Shown: in pieces, positions 56,416 through 64,000 of the stretch
Layout: each line of letters starts with the position of its first letter
Numbering within the stretch: the first letter of the stretch is position 1
Source: Plotosus lineatus
Taxonomy: Eukaryota > Chordata > Actinopteri > Siluriformes > Plotosidae
DNA length: 64,000 nucleotides
Reading direction: 5' to 3'
Assembly (NCBI GenBank): GCA_024760905.1
Contig: CM045735.1
Location: forward strand, 28,313,749 to 28,377,748
Notes under the pieces: generated by a model
Seen by the model: only the letters and a program-made list of their open reading frames with translations
The model's database searches: none
Told to the model about the DNA's origin: nothing
Program-made: the position numbers and the translations under genes

Positions 56416-56743
56416 TGTGACGGATGCATCAGCAAATACAGCAACCTGACCGTGGATGGGCCGTGGATGCAGCAGTTGTGATGTTAGGCCACTGTGACGT
56501 ACGCCCTATCTGTGATGGCGGTCTGCTATGAAGTAAATGTTCACAGTGATGCAGGAAAGGGTATATAAGAGAGGAGGGCTCTGCGACTCCTCAGCCCTTA
56601 CGAGACAGACCTAATCAAACCCTGGATAACCAGTACAGCATGAGCCATTGGCGACATCTGTGTATCTACCCAAATAAATTGCTACATTGACAGAGTGTGC
56701 TTCATTTGCATTACTCAGGCTATCCACCTGCCGGTTCCTCACA
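56416..56743 (+). mobile_element. Ty3/gypsy LTR 2 (5' LTR)
   Basis: TGTGACGGATGCATCAGC to CCGGTTCCTCACA. It carries a TATA-like GGTATATAAGAGAGGAGG (56559-56576) and AATAAATTGCTACATTGACA (poly-A signal), shared with LTR 1. Compared with LTR 1 the true 5' edge may lie up to ~50 bp further left in diverged sequence. Confidence 0.82.
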
Positions 56744-56748
56744 TAAAT

Positions 56749-56766
56749 TGGGGGCTCGTTCGGGAT
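56749..56766 (+). other. retrotransposon primer-binding site, tRNA-Pro type
   Basis: TGGGGGCTCGTTCGGGAT lies 5 bp after the LTR end and is complementary to the 3' end of tRNA-Pro with one mismatch. It marks 56416-56743 as a 5' LTR. Confidence 0.8.
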
Positions 56767-57530
56767 TTGATTATCCCAGTCGGCGGACCACTTGACATCA
56801 TCAACCTGCAGCAATCTTAGCTGCCCGAAGTCTTCATTGAGGCTGTCTACATCGACGCCAATTAACATTGACCCAAGAACAACCGAAAAACTTGACCGAG
56901 TCATTGAGTGTTTGCACTGAGCCAATGAATGCGGCACAATGTCTGACGTTGTCTCCGATTTCTTGAAGCTCGCCTCCCTAAAGGCAATAGAGTATCTTGA
57001 GCTGAAATCACTGATGGACATTGCCAGAACCCTTGGTGTACCAACAAGGAGATATGCTCTAAAGAAGAAAAAACAGCCAATCGTGCTTGTTTAACAGAAA
57101 AGGAAAGACGGACTTCATACAGGAGCTTGATCCAAAATTAAGAAGGAATATGCTCGTCACGCATCCATAGGCATAGAATCTGGTTGGCTGGACCAAACCT
57201 GTACCTATTAGGGTCTTAAGTGACACTGGGGCGGCTCAGCCCGTGTTACTGGAGGGTGTCCTTGACCACCTTGAAGCTTGACCACCGGTGAATGCTCAAT
57301 TGCCCAAGAAAATGGGCGAGTCACAGACAGCCAATTCTGATTCAGATTACATTATAGATTTATCGCAGATATTTGCAGAACCCAATGAGTACCAGGATAT
57401 GGTCGATAACATGTTGCCTATGGCCAAACCAGATATGTCTTTGTCAAGAGAGACTGATACAGGAACAGAAAGATGACCCCGATTTAAAGCCTCTCTTTGA
57501 CGCTGCCATCCGGAAGAGGATTTGGCTAAA
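56767..57530 (+). pseudogene. gypsy gag-pol remnant with large deletions
   Basis: After the primer site, 56767-57160 is gag-like leader sequence with no clear frame (possible MDIARTLGVPTRRYALKKKK text near 57013). At about 57205-57250 the plus strand reads PIRVLSDTGAAQPVLLEGVL, the aspartic protease active-site motif DTGAAQ. At 57373-57500 LSQIFAEPNEYQDMVDN is followed by LIQEQKDDPDLKPLFDAA, which looks like the segment just before or at the start of the integrase. RT and RNase H are missing. No 3' LTR follows directly. The LTR at 59971 lies beyond another transposon. Confidence 0.65.
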
Positions 57531-57685
57531 GTGCTGTCGGTTATTTGTGAGCCACTCCACTGAAAGTAGGCTCATTTTTCATTTTTGGAGCCTACTTTCA
57601 GCTAGCCCAAAGCTTCAAAATGCAGCAAAAAGTTATCAATACCTTCAAAACTAACCGAGCTATGCCATTTCTTGTGTCAGCATTC

Positions 57686-58252
57686 GGCACGGTGGTGTAG
57701 TGGTTAGCACATCACAGCATGAAGGCCTGGCTTCGATTCCCGGCCTGGGCGTTTCTGTGTGGAGTTTGCATGTTCTCCCCGTGCTTGCATGGGTTTCCTC
57801 CAGGTACTCCGGATTCCTCCCACAGTCCAAAAACATGCACAGTAGGTTAATTGGCCATTCTAAATTGTCCGTAGGTTCGCATCGTGCAGAAGGCAATGGC
57901 AAACCACTGCAATCCTTACCAAGAAAACCTCCATGAAGCTGAGCACAGAGCATGGTGGTGTAATGGTTAGCTTGATGGCCTATCACCGCAAGGGCCCGGG
58001 TTTGAATCCAGGTGGAGACACCAAAAATATGACCTGGGTATGAAGCTGTGTTGTGTCCCTGGGCAAGGCACTTAATCCACAGCTAATCCCACTTAATCCC
58101 AGCTGTTAATGGGTTCCTGAGTAACAGGATGTATAGACCTATATGGACATGCTTGGCACTTAGTAGCAGCCTTGAAGTACATTCCTGCAGGGTAATAATA
58201 ATGTACAGCCAGTGAGCAGCTCTAAGCTGGATACAAGGCTTAAAAATTGTCA
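57686..58252 (+). mobile_element. Composite SINE (SINE-B plus SINE-E) in transposon copy 2
   Basis: The left part is a SINE-B head and body (GGCACGGTGGTGTAGTGGTT, B box GGCTTCGATTCCCGG, up to AATTGGCCATTCTAAATTGT). It passes at about 57950 into a second tRNA-like head (ATGGTGGTGTAATGGTTAGC, B box GGGTTTGAATCCAGG) with its own body (CCTGGGCAAGGCACTTAATC). The 9-bp duplication TCAGCATTC flanks the whole (57677-57685 and 58253-58261), so both heads entered together. Confidence 0.88.
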
Positions 58253-58683
58253 TCAGCATTCAAATAAAAATTTCAAAATGTCTCTTTAGAGAAAAATAAG
58301 CACAAAGATTATCCTTCTTCCAAGATCATTAGTCCTTAGCAACCAAACATTTTATGCACCTCAGCCATATAAACCTTTAGAAAACATGTCTAGGAAAGGT
58401 TTTAGGAAGAGGTGATAAGAGAAATCATCCTAGTTTTATTCTGACACGCCCTTTTTAAACCCATCAATCACCATGGTAACCCCCAAGAAATGAACAAAAA
58501 AAATGACTATTTTTTTTCCATTTCTGTTTATTCCAATAACATCAGTATGTATCTTTTTGACCATTAAGGCTCAAATGCCTTCAAATGAAACTGATTGAAA
58601 AAAAAAAAACACTGTTGGGTTCAAACAATCACACTGAAATTAAGAAAACTATATAACAAAACTCTGATCTCTTTATACAAGTA

Positions 58684-59005
58684 AGCTTCATTAACTCTGC
58701 CCTCATCATTATCATCTTTATATCCAGCTCTGCAGAAAGGATCACATCACCATACCATCCACAACAAAACTGACTCATGCACTTTTATTAACAGATGCCT
58801 TTTCTTCATCAACATCAAAATCTTCAACACAGCTGGCAGCATCAACTCTGCTCAACAGCTGGCTTCATCAACTCTGCCCTCATCATCATCTTTATCTATA
58901 TCCTGCTCAGCAGAAAGGATCACATCATCACAAACACAACTCATACACACTTTTATTAACAGATGCCTCTTCATCAACATCAAAATCAAAATATTCATCA
59001 CACAG
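58684..59005. repeat. ~178-bp tandem duplication inside transposon copy 2
   Basis: GCTTCATTAACTCTGCCCTC (58684) recurs as GCTTCATCAACTCTGCCCTC (58862), followed both times by CAGAAAGGATCACATC, CACTTTTATTAACAGATGCC and CAACACAGCTGG-type text. Copy 1 has one unit. Confidence 0.85.
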
Positions 59006-59970
59006 CTGGCATCATCATCAGTTTGTTCATCTGGAAAAGGAATGAAAAATTTAAATAATTTTCAGGTCTTGACCAATTTTCATACAAAACTAAACAACCC
59101 CCGATCCAGAATGTCCAGTCCAGACAAGATTACACACAAATCAAATAATCAAGAAACTCCATAATCAGATTTTGCATGCAGAGAAAAATACAGATGAAAT
59201 AATCTTCAAGAATGCCAAGCATTCCGGCATCTTCAAAGCACAATTCTTGCGTCGAATTTAACATCTGTACTAATGCTGCTAGACATCACATAACATTTCA
59301 CTCTCCTTTTCCAGAAATTATGTGTATTCACAATCTTATAAATAAACTTAATGACTGTTATTGAAGAGAAAGTCGGAGATAAGTTCCGCATGCAGTAAAC
59401 CGGAACCTGGAAGTTAACACTGGAAGTTACTGTGTAGCGGGCACTGCACATGTGCAAACCCGAGCTGACTAATCAGTGTGCTCATTTCAGATCTTCCTTA
59501 GCAACTAGCCTCCATTGTTTACAAGCATATGGCCTTCATAACCTTTTTTATTTGCTGAGACAGCATTTTAATATCAAAACAGTATCCAAAATGGAGAGAC
59601 TACTTCACGGCCATTCTCCTGGTGTATGGATCATAGTGTATCTTATACACAACGGACACCAGTAAGTTTTGCTACTGTTTTTATCTAGTTTTATAAGAGT
59701 ACTCCCCAGAAAAATGGGGAAAAAAGACATTTTATACTCAGTTTTAGTTGATTTCACATGAGCAAGTGATAGTTGAATACTTGTTTTAATAGTTTATGCA
59801 AAAATCCAAATTTCAATAAAAATGGACCATTTTTACTTTTCTGGCCTTTATCTAAAAAGTGGTCTGTGCGACAAGCGCCTACTTTCGGTGGAGCGCCTCA
59901 CATGTTCCTTAGAAAATGGATTCCATCCATTTTGGATACCTCCAGATGTCCCGGCTTACGAAGATAATTA

Positions 59971-60200
59971 TGTTATCTTCATAAAAGTTGTTAAAAACTT
60001 CCAACTTTTCTTTTATGGAGGGAGGCGTGACGCAGCAGACGCCACAGCGGTTGTGATGTTAGGTCACTGTGATATGCACCTCCTCAGCTCTTATGCGATG
60101 GACCCCATCGAACCCTGGATAACCAAGACAGTACGAGCCATTGCTGACTTCTCTGTATCTACCTAAATAAATTGCAGGCTATCTACCCATCGGTCTGTCA
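59971..60200 (+). mobile_element. Ty3/gypsy LTR 3 (internally deleted)
   Basis: TGTTATCTTCATAAAAGTTG, CTTCCAACTTTTCTTTTATG, GGCGTGACGCAGCAGACGCC, CTCCTCAGCTCTTATGCGAT and GAACCCTGGATAACCAAGAC, ending CGGTCTGTCA. About 140 bp is missing in two blocks relative to LTR 1, including the TATA region. Confidence 0.78.
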
Positions 60201-60386
60201 GAGATGTATAAAAGGGATATAAAAGAAGCACAAAAAGCTTTTCTACTGAATGACAGACACTGCAAGCAAATTGCTTCACCACTGAAAAGTCTTCGGCTCT
60301 TGTTTGCTGTACTTAGAACTAGGAGAAGCTGCACCTCCAGAGTCAAGCCTGTTGTCTGTTTTATTGTACGAAACTGATTAAATCTA

Positions 60387-61149
60387 CAGTAAAACCTCCG
60401 CTGACGAACGCTTAAGCTCACGAACTTTTCGCCTCAAGAACATTAAATTTGCGAGCATATAGTCTCTGCTGACGAACTAGTTTTCGGCGGACGAATCAAA
60501 CCATGCGGTCGAACAGCGCCACGGTGGCGGCCACGAGAAGCTGACGCACGCTCATGGCGTTACAGTTCGTCACCCCCTTTCTTTGAGTGCGGAAGTGGTT
60601 TGTGTTTGCTAGACATTTTGGACCATATTGAGTGTACTTTTGCTATTATGGGACCGAAAAAGACCCCACCACAGGCGGAGATCATTGAAAAACACGAACG
60701 AGGTTACCCAGTACCAGTACGCTAAGTCTACCACCATCCTTAAGAACAAGGAAGCTATTAAGGGTGCGTGTGTGGCTAAGGGTGTTTCCAAACAGTAGGC
60801 GTTTCCAAACACTCCTTCCAAACAGTAAGTCCCTCCCTCTCTCCTCCTCCCACTCCATTCCATCAAGCCATCAACTACCATCACAAAGGTAAATAAAACA
60901 ACTTTATTATACAGTACAGTTTATTTCTTTAATTACAATACAAGAGCACATTTATTATACATAAAATAAGGTATATTTTTGTGTAGTTTTAAGGCTTATT
61001 TAGTAGAAAATTATGTTTTATGGAGACCTGGGAACGGATTATTCTCATTTTAATGGTTTCTTATGGGAAATAAATGTTCGGAAGACGAACTTTTCGCCTC
61101 ACACACACTTTCTGGGAACCAATTATGTTCGTGAGCAGAGGTATCACTT
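60387..61149 (+). mobile_element. Pogo/Tigger-like element, family 4
   Basis: TA 60385-60386, start CAGTAAAACCTCCGCTGACG. The right end on minus is AAGTGATACCTCTGCTCACG, with TA at 61150-61151. CGAACTTTTCGCCTCAAGAA also recurs near the right end (GACGAACTTTTCGCCTCAC), in direct orientation. It carries a transposase N-terminus (60648-60800). Confidence 0.85.
60648..60800 (+). pseudogene. Tigger (pogo-type) transposase N-terminal fragment
   Basis: ATG 60648 gives MGPKKTPPQAEIIEKHERGY and stops after 25 codons. The next frame continues KSTTILKNKEAIKGACVAKG VSKQ-like text, matching the HTH segment STISTILKNKEAIKGA of Tigger transposases. The region is cut again before any DDE motif. Its start resembles the MAPKK start of the 24421 element but the rest differs, so a separate family. 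Confidence 0.7.
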
Positions 61150-61151
61150 TA

Positions 61152-61463
61152 TTAGGGTTGCAGGAAGGCTGGAACCTATCTCAGCAGAATTGGGACAATT
61201 GCAGGTTATATCAAGGACAGATAACCTGGCCGTGACAAGACAACACACAACCATTCACACTCACACCTAGGGGCAATTTGGAACAGCAATTGTCACCCTA
61301 AAATGTATGTTTTTTGACTGTGAGAGGAAACCGGAGTACACAGTGAAAAGCCATGCAGGCAGGAAAGAAAATGTAAACGCCACAGAGAAATGCCCTCACC
61401 GAGTCAGGGACTTGAACCTAGAAACTTACTGTAAAGTTAACCACAACGCCACTGTGCTGACCA
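61152..61463 (-). mobile_element. SINE-B
   Basis: GGCTGGAACCTATCTCAGCA, CACCTAGGGGCAATTTGGAA, GAGGAAACCGGAGTACACAG and the minus-strand head near 61420-61463. It starts directly after the TA of the Tigger element. Confidence 0.85.
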
Positions 61464-61482
61464 TTTTCTGTTTTCCAACATA

Positions 61483-62881
61483 CACTTCCCTCCATAATTA
61501 TTGGCACCCCTGGTTAAGATGTGTTCTTTAGTTTTTAATAATTTTTTTTTTTTTAATAATAATAAAAAGACAGTAAGAAAAATGGAAAAGCTAACCCTTA
61601 ATTCAAGTGCATTTATTTCGTGATGAAAAAAATCCCATATTAAGAAGTAATTCTTTTACATCAAATCATGTATGCCACAACTATTACTAGCACCTCTGAT
61701 GTTAATACTTTGCACAAGCCCCTTTTACCCACAAAACACCTAATCTTCTCCAATAATGTTTCACAAGGTGGGAGAATACAGAAAGCGGGATCATGGACCA
61801 TTCCTCTCTGCACAATTTCTCTGAATCATCCAGTGACTTGGATCCTTTCTGCACTCTCTTCAGCTCACTCCACAGGTTTTCAGTGGGATTGAGGTTTGGG
61901 GCTGAGATGGCTATGGAAGGAGCTTGATTAAATGTCTAGTCATTTCTGTGTAGATTTGGCCACATGTTTAGGGTCATTATCCTGCTGAAAATCCAGTGAC
62001 GACCCATCCTCAAATTTCGGGCAGAGGCCACCAGATTTTTATTTAAAATGTCCTGGTATTTCAAAGCAATCATGATGTCATGCACCCCAACAAAGTTCTC
62101 AGGGCCTCTGGAAGAGAAACAGGTTCATAGCATCACCGAGCCTTCCCCCATATTTCACAGTGGGCATGAGATGTTTTTCTGCATACTCATCTTTTATGTT
62201 CCGCCAGACCCACTTCATGTGTTTGTTACCAAAACGCTCTATCTTGGTCTCATCTGACCAAAGCACACAGTCCCAGTTGAAGTCCTAGAACTGCTTAATG
62301 AACTCCAGAAATTTACGTTTATGATTGTGAGTGAGAAAAGTTTTTTCCACGCATGTCTCCCAAACAGCTTGGCATGTAGATGGTGCCTGATGGTTTTGAA
62401 GACTTTGTGACTCCAAGATGCTGCCATTTGTTACAATTCTTTAACAGCTTTGGAAAATTTTTAATTTCTCTTACCACCCTCGAGTGTAAGTGGTGGCAAA
62501 ATAACCTTGCGTCCTTGTCCAGGCTTGTTTACCACTGTTCTGGTTTTAAACTTCTTAATGAATCCTCTGACAGTAGATATTGGCAGCTGCAGGTGAGGGG
62601 TTATTGTCTCATTGCCTGACTTGTGAAGGTCGGACACATCTCCCTTACTTGAATGGTGTGTTCCTTTGCCTTTCCTATGTTTAACAGAGAATAAAAGAAC
62701 TGGCCTCTGTGCGACATCATATTTATACCCCAGGAAAACAGGAAGCAATGAATTACTAAGTAAATGTTCTTAGATAATCTGATCAACTTTGTAAACTAAT
62801 GTAGAAATGGCAGAAATACTTCAATTCCATTTATTTCTTAGGAATTGTTAGAGGTGCCAGTAATTGTGAAACAATTGACTT
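61483..62881 (-). mobile_element. Tc1-like transposon T3
   Basis: TA 61481-61482, then CACTTCCCTCCATAATTATT and GGCACCCCTGG. The right end carries GAGGTGCCAGTAATTGTG, the inverted partner, with TA probably at 62882-62883. The terminal sequence identifies it with a common fish Tc1 family. About 1.4 kb. Confidence 0.8.
61702..62680 (-). pseudogene. Tc1 transposase (T3), decayed
   Basis: The minus strand from about 62680 reads HSSKGDVSDLHKSGNETITP, HLQLPISTVRGFIKKFKTRT and VVNKPGQGRKV (paired-like HTH). After frameshifts it shows WSDETKIERFG-like text with TGTVCFGQMRPR (first Asp region in shifted frames), FQQDNDPKHVAKSTQK (second Asp) and a decayed third region. It ends SLVKHYWRRLGVLWVKGACA KY with TAA at 61702-61704. 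The linker GRPRK is present as GQGRK. Not functional. Confidence 0.82.
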
Positions 62882-63099
62882 TATGAAAAATTATTATTTC
62901 TGTCAGGGGTTCCCCCCTTAAAATTCACTTGAGCTGAACGTTACATTTTTGTACAATTTATTGAGTCAGAGTAGCTTATGCAATAAACATTTTATTTATT
63001 TTAAGGCTTTCAACACATCTTTAACCAGGAGTGCAAATAGATATGGAGGGCAGTGCATATGAAGTTTGTTTGGGTAGACAGAGTTGATTTATGCTGTGT

Positions 63100-63240
63100 G
63101 TGTGTGTGTGTGTCCTTATCCTCCATATCACGTCTTTTATTTTCAAGCAAAAGCTCTTGGAAATTCCTCTGTAGACATTCCCTTCTCTTCTCAACTCGTT
63201 TGCACTCCTCTCTGCTTTCTTCAGTTCTTTCTCTCTCTCT
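63100..63240 (-). other. weak candidate coding segment, coiled-coil-like
   Basis: The minus strand carries EESREECKRVEKRRECLQRN followed by FQELLLENKRRDMEDKD, rich in heptad-like spacing and not a repeat translation. On either side the frame runs into (GA)n and (AC)n microsatellites, and no clear donor or acceptor sits at its edges. It could be a host exon fragment or chance. Confidence 0.25.
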
Positions 63241-63300
63241 CTCTCTCGGTCTCACTCTCCCTCTCCCCCTCTCTCTCTGCCTCCCTTGTTTTCTCTCTGT
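63228..63300. repeat. (TC)n-rich microsatellite
   Basis: Interrupted CT/CTCC runs. Short (TG)n at 63097-63112. Confidence 0.9.
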
Positions 63301-63405
63301 CTGTGTTGGATGTTTGCCTGCATTCCATTCTTCACTTTTCAGTTCTTGATGAGAACGGTGTATGAGAAGACACAATATCATATTATGGTTATATTGTTCG
63401 TAGAT

Positions 63406-63603
63406 CTAATATGTCTTTTCATTTAATAAAACCTTGTTACAAAACCTGCATCGTTCATAATGAAAGATTGCGAAATCACATAGATTAGCTTGGACTTGTG
63501 CGTCCTGGATTTTTGTGTATCTGCAATGATTCATGCAATCACAGATTTTTTTTCTGCAGCATCTAAAGCAGGTCACAGTACAACAGTCACATACAAAGCT
63601 CAT
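63406..63603 (-). other. weak candidate: cysteine-rich small ORF
   Basis: 65 codons on the minus strand from ATG 63603: MSFVCDCCTVTCFRCCRKKI, CDCMNHCRYTKIQDAQVQAN and LCDFAIFHYERCRFCNKVLL. Eleven cysteines include CxCC, CxxC and CxxCN pairs, so it could be a metal-binding segment. No homologous family recognised, no other copy in the window, no visible splice sites. Confidence 0.25.
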
Positions 63604-63830
63604 TCAGCCTCTTTAATACAAATAGTAATATTTTGGTATAGATAATGGGAAAATGTATGATATGGAAAACTATGAAGCTATGTGGAAAAAGAAAGCAACA
63701 GAAAGAATGTACTGGACACATAGCTGTGGTTTTATGCTATTAAGCATTTCCATTCACAGCAATACTGATAAGATACCAGTGAACACTAAACCTTTCCAGC
63801 AAAGTCTGAAGGTTATTTCCTAATAACCTT

Positions 63831-64000
63831 TCATTTATCAATTCATTTTCTGGAGCACTTTATCCTTTATAATAGCCGTAGAAAGGCCAGAGCCCATTTC
63901 AGATGACTCCAGACAAAGGTGGGATATACGCTGAATATCCTAACAGTGCATCTCAGGGCCAGCACCCAAAGGCAATTTGAAACAGATTGGAGATGGAGAG
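63831..64000 (-). mobile_element. SINE-B, cut by the window end
   Basis: TTCATTTTCTGGAGCACTTT, GGCCAGAGCCCATTTCAGAT and AGGCAATTTGAAACAGATTG. Confidence 0.8.

Larger units (their letters stand above)
57546..59902 (-). mobile_element. Unclassified DNA transposon, copy 2
   Basis: The left end TGTGAGCCACTCCACTGAAA (+GTAGG) and right end (minus) TGTGAGGCGCTCCACCGAAA (+GTAGG) form a 25-bp inverted repeat, better preserved than in copy 1. A hairpin follows the left end: TGAAAGTAGGCTC (57561-57573) pairs with GAGCCTACTTTCA (57588-57600). The interior aligns with copy 1 with a 567-bp SINE insertion and a 178-bp tandem duplication. Without the SINE it is about 1.78 kb. A splice-acceptor-like TTCCTTTTCCAG precedes the acidic open segment (59030 downward, minus strand). 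Confidence 0.75.

Noticed and set aside
56611..57021. 136-codon minus-strand ORF opposite the gypsy leader
   Set aside because: It is antisense to the LTR, primer site and gag-like leader, and has no recognisable domain.

Overview
The window looks like an intergenic or intronic stretch of a teleost fish nuclear genome. The evidence is the mix of repeats: very dense (AC/TG)n, (TA)n and (GA)n microsatellites, several tRNA-derived SINE families, RTE-clade and other LINEs, Tc1-like, pogo/Tigger-like and hAT DNA transposons, and Ty3/gypsy remnants. No bacterial operon, CRISPR array, rRNA or intact functional tRNA gene is visible. The species cannot be named from this sequence.

Nearly everything recognisable is mobile DNA. 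The one convincing host-gene feature is a single 155-bp minus-strand exon at 33231-33385. It encodes the second half of a PDZ domain most like the Shroom family and has a canonical donor and acceptor, so much of the window may be introns of a minus-strand shroom-like gene. No intact long host ORF exists.

Names used here. SINE-A: tRNA head plus a body ending in RTE-LINE sequence. SINE-A2: the same head and body with a different tail (CCTAATTAGGATTAAGCGG...AATGAATG). SINE-B: the abundant teleost CTGGAGCCTATCCCAGC-type SINE with that same second tail. SINE-C, D, E, F: other tRNA-derived families. LINE-1r: RTE-clade element. LINE-2, LINE-3, LINE-4: three other non-LTR elements.

Layout. 1-6.4 kb: SINEs and microsatellites. 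6.46-8.59 kb: 3'-truncated LINE-1r copy A (+). 9.05-9.95 kb: two abutting hAT remnants. 11.1-11.8 kb: degenerate GGGTTA minisatellite and a large CA array. 13.49-15.47 kb: copy 1 of an unclassified DNA transposon with TGTGAG/CTCACA inverted ends. 15.5-17.8 kb: SINEs, including SINE in SINE. 17.84-20.88 kb: full-length LINE-1r copy B (-). 21.2-23.1 kb: hAT, LINE-3 and LINE-2 remnants. 23.6-25.2 kb: two pogo/Tigger-like elements. 26.24-30.92 kb: a Tc1 element split by full-length LINE-1r copy C with an 18-bp target duplication. 33.2 kb: host exon. 34-35.2 kb: LINE-2. 37.3 kb: best SINE-A copy. 39.90-42.39 kb: second Tc1 element split by a Tigger-like MITE. 44.9-45.6 kb: gypsy LTR fused to a pol fragment. 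46.5-49.1 kb: SINEs and LINE-4. 50.93-51.42 kb: Tigger-like MITE. 51.49-54.66 kb: full-length LINE-1r copy D (-). 55.0-55.9 kb: SINE-A and SINE-A2 almost side by side. 56.4-57.5 kb: gypsy LTR with a proline-tRNA primer site. 57.55-59.90 kb: copy 2 of the unclassified transposon, itself hit by a composite SINE. 59.97-61.15 kb: third LTR and a deleted Tigger. 61.48-62.88 kb: third Tc1 (-). 63.8-64.0 kb: SINE-B.

How they work together. LINE-1r supplies the reverse transcriptase, and SINE-A carries both a piece of the LINE-1r 5' leader and its 3' terminus, so SINE-A looks like its parasite, built much as Bov-tA is built on BovB in ruminants. SINE-A2 and SINE-B end in a different tail that resembles the 3' end of LINE-2. 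The nested insertions give a relative order of activity. All coding copies seen are broken.

Stretches with nothing I can name: 2160-2620, 3250-3720, 4700-5880 apart from microsatellites, 8590-9054, 10030-11110, 12370-12650, 12970-13430, 15850-16715, 21000-21240, 23090-23570, 25510-26240, 31290-31850 (one weak candidate), 32485-33230, 33390-33970, 35180-35700, 35990-37290 (one hairpin), 38060-38450, 38680-39180, 39600-39898, 42393-43430, 45600-46030, 48380-48775, 49086-49780, 50046-50410, 54673-55036, 55870-56415, 62882-63830 (two weak ORFs).
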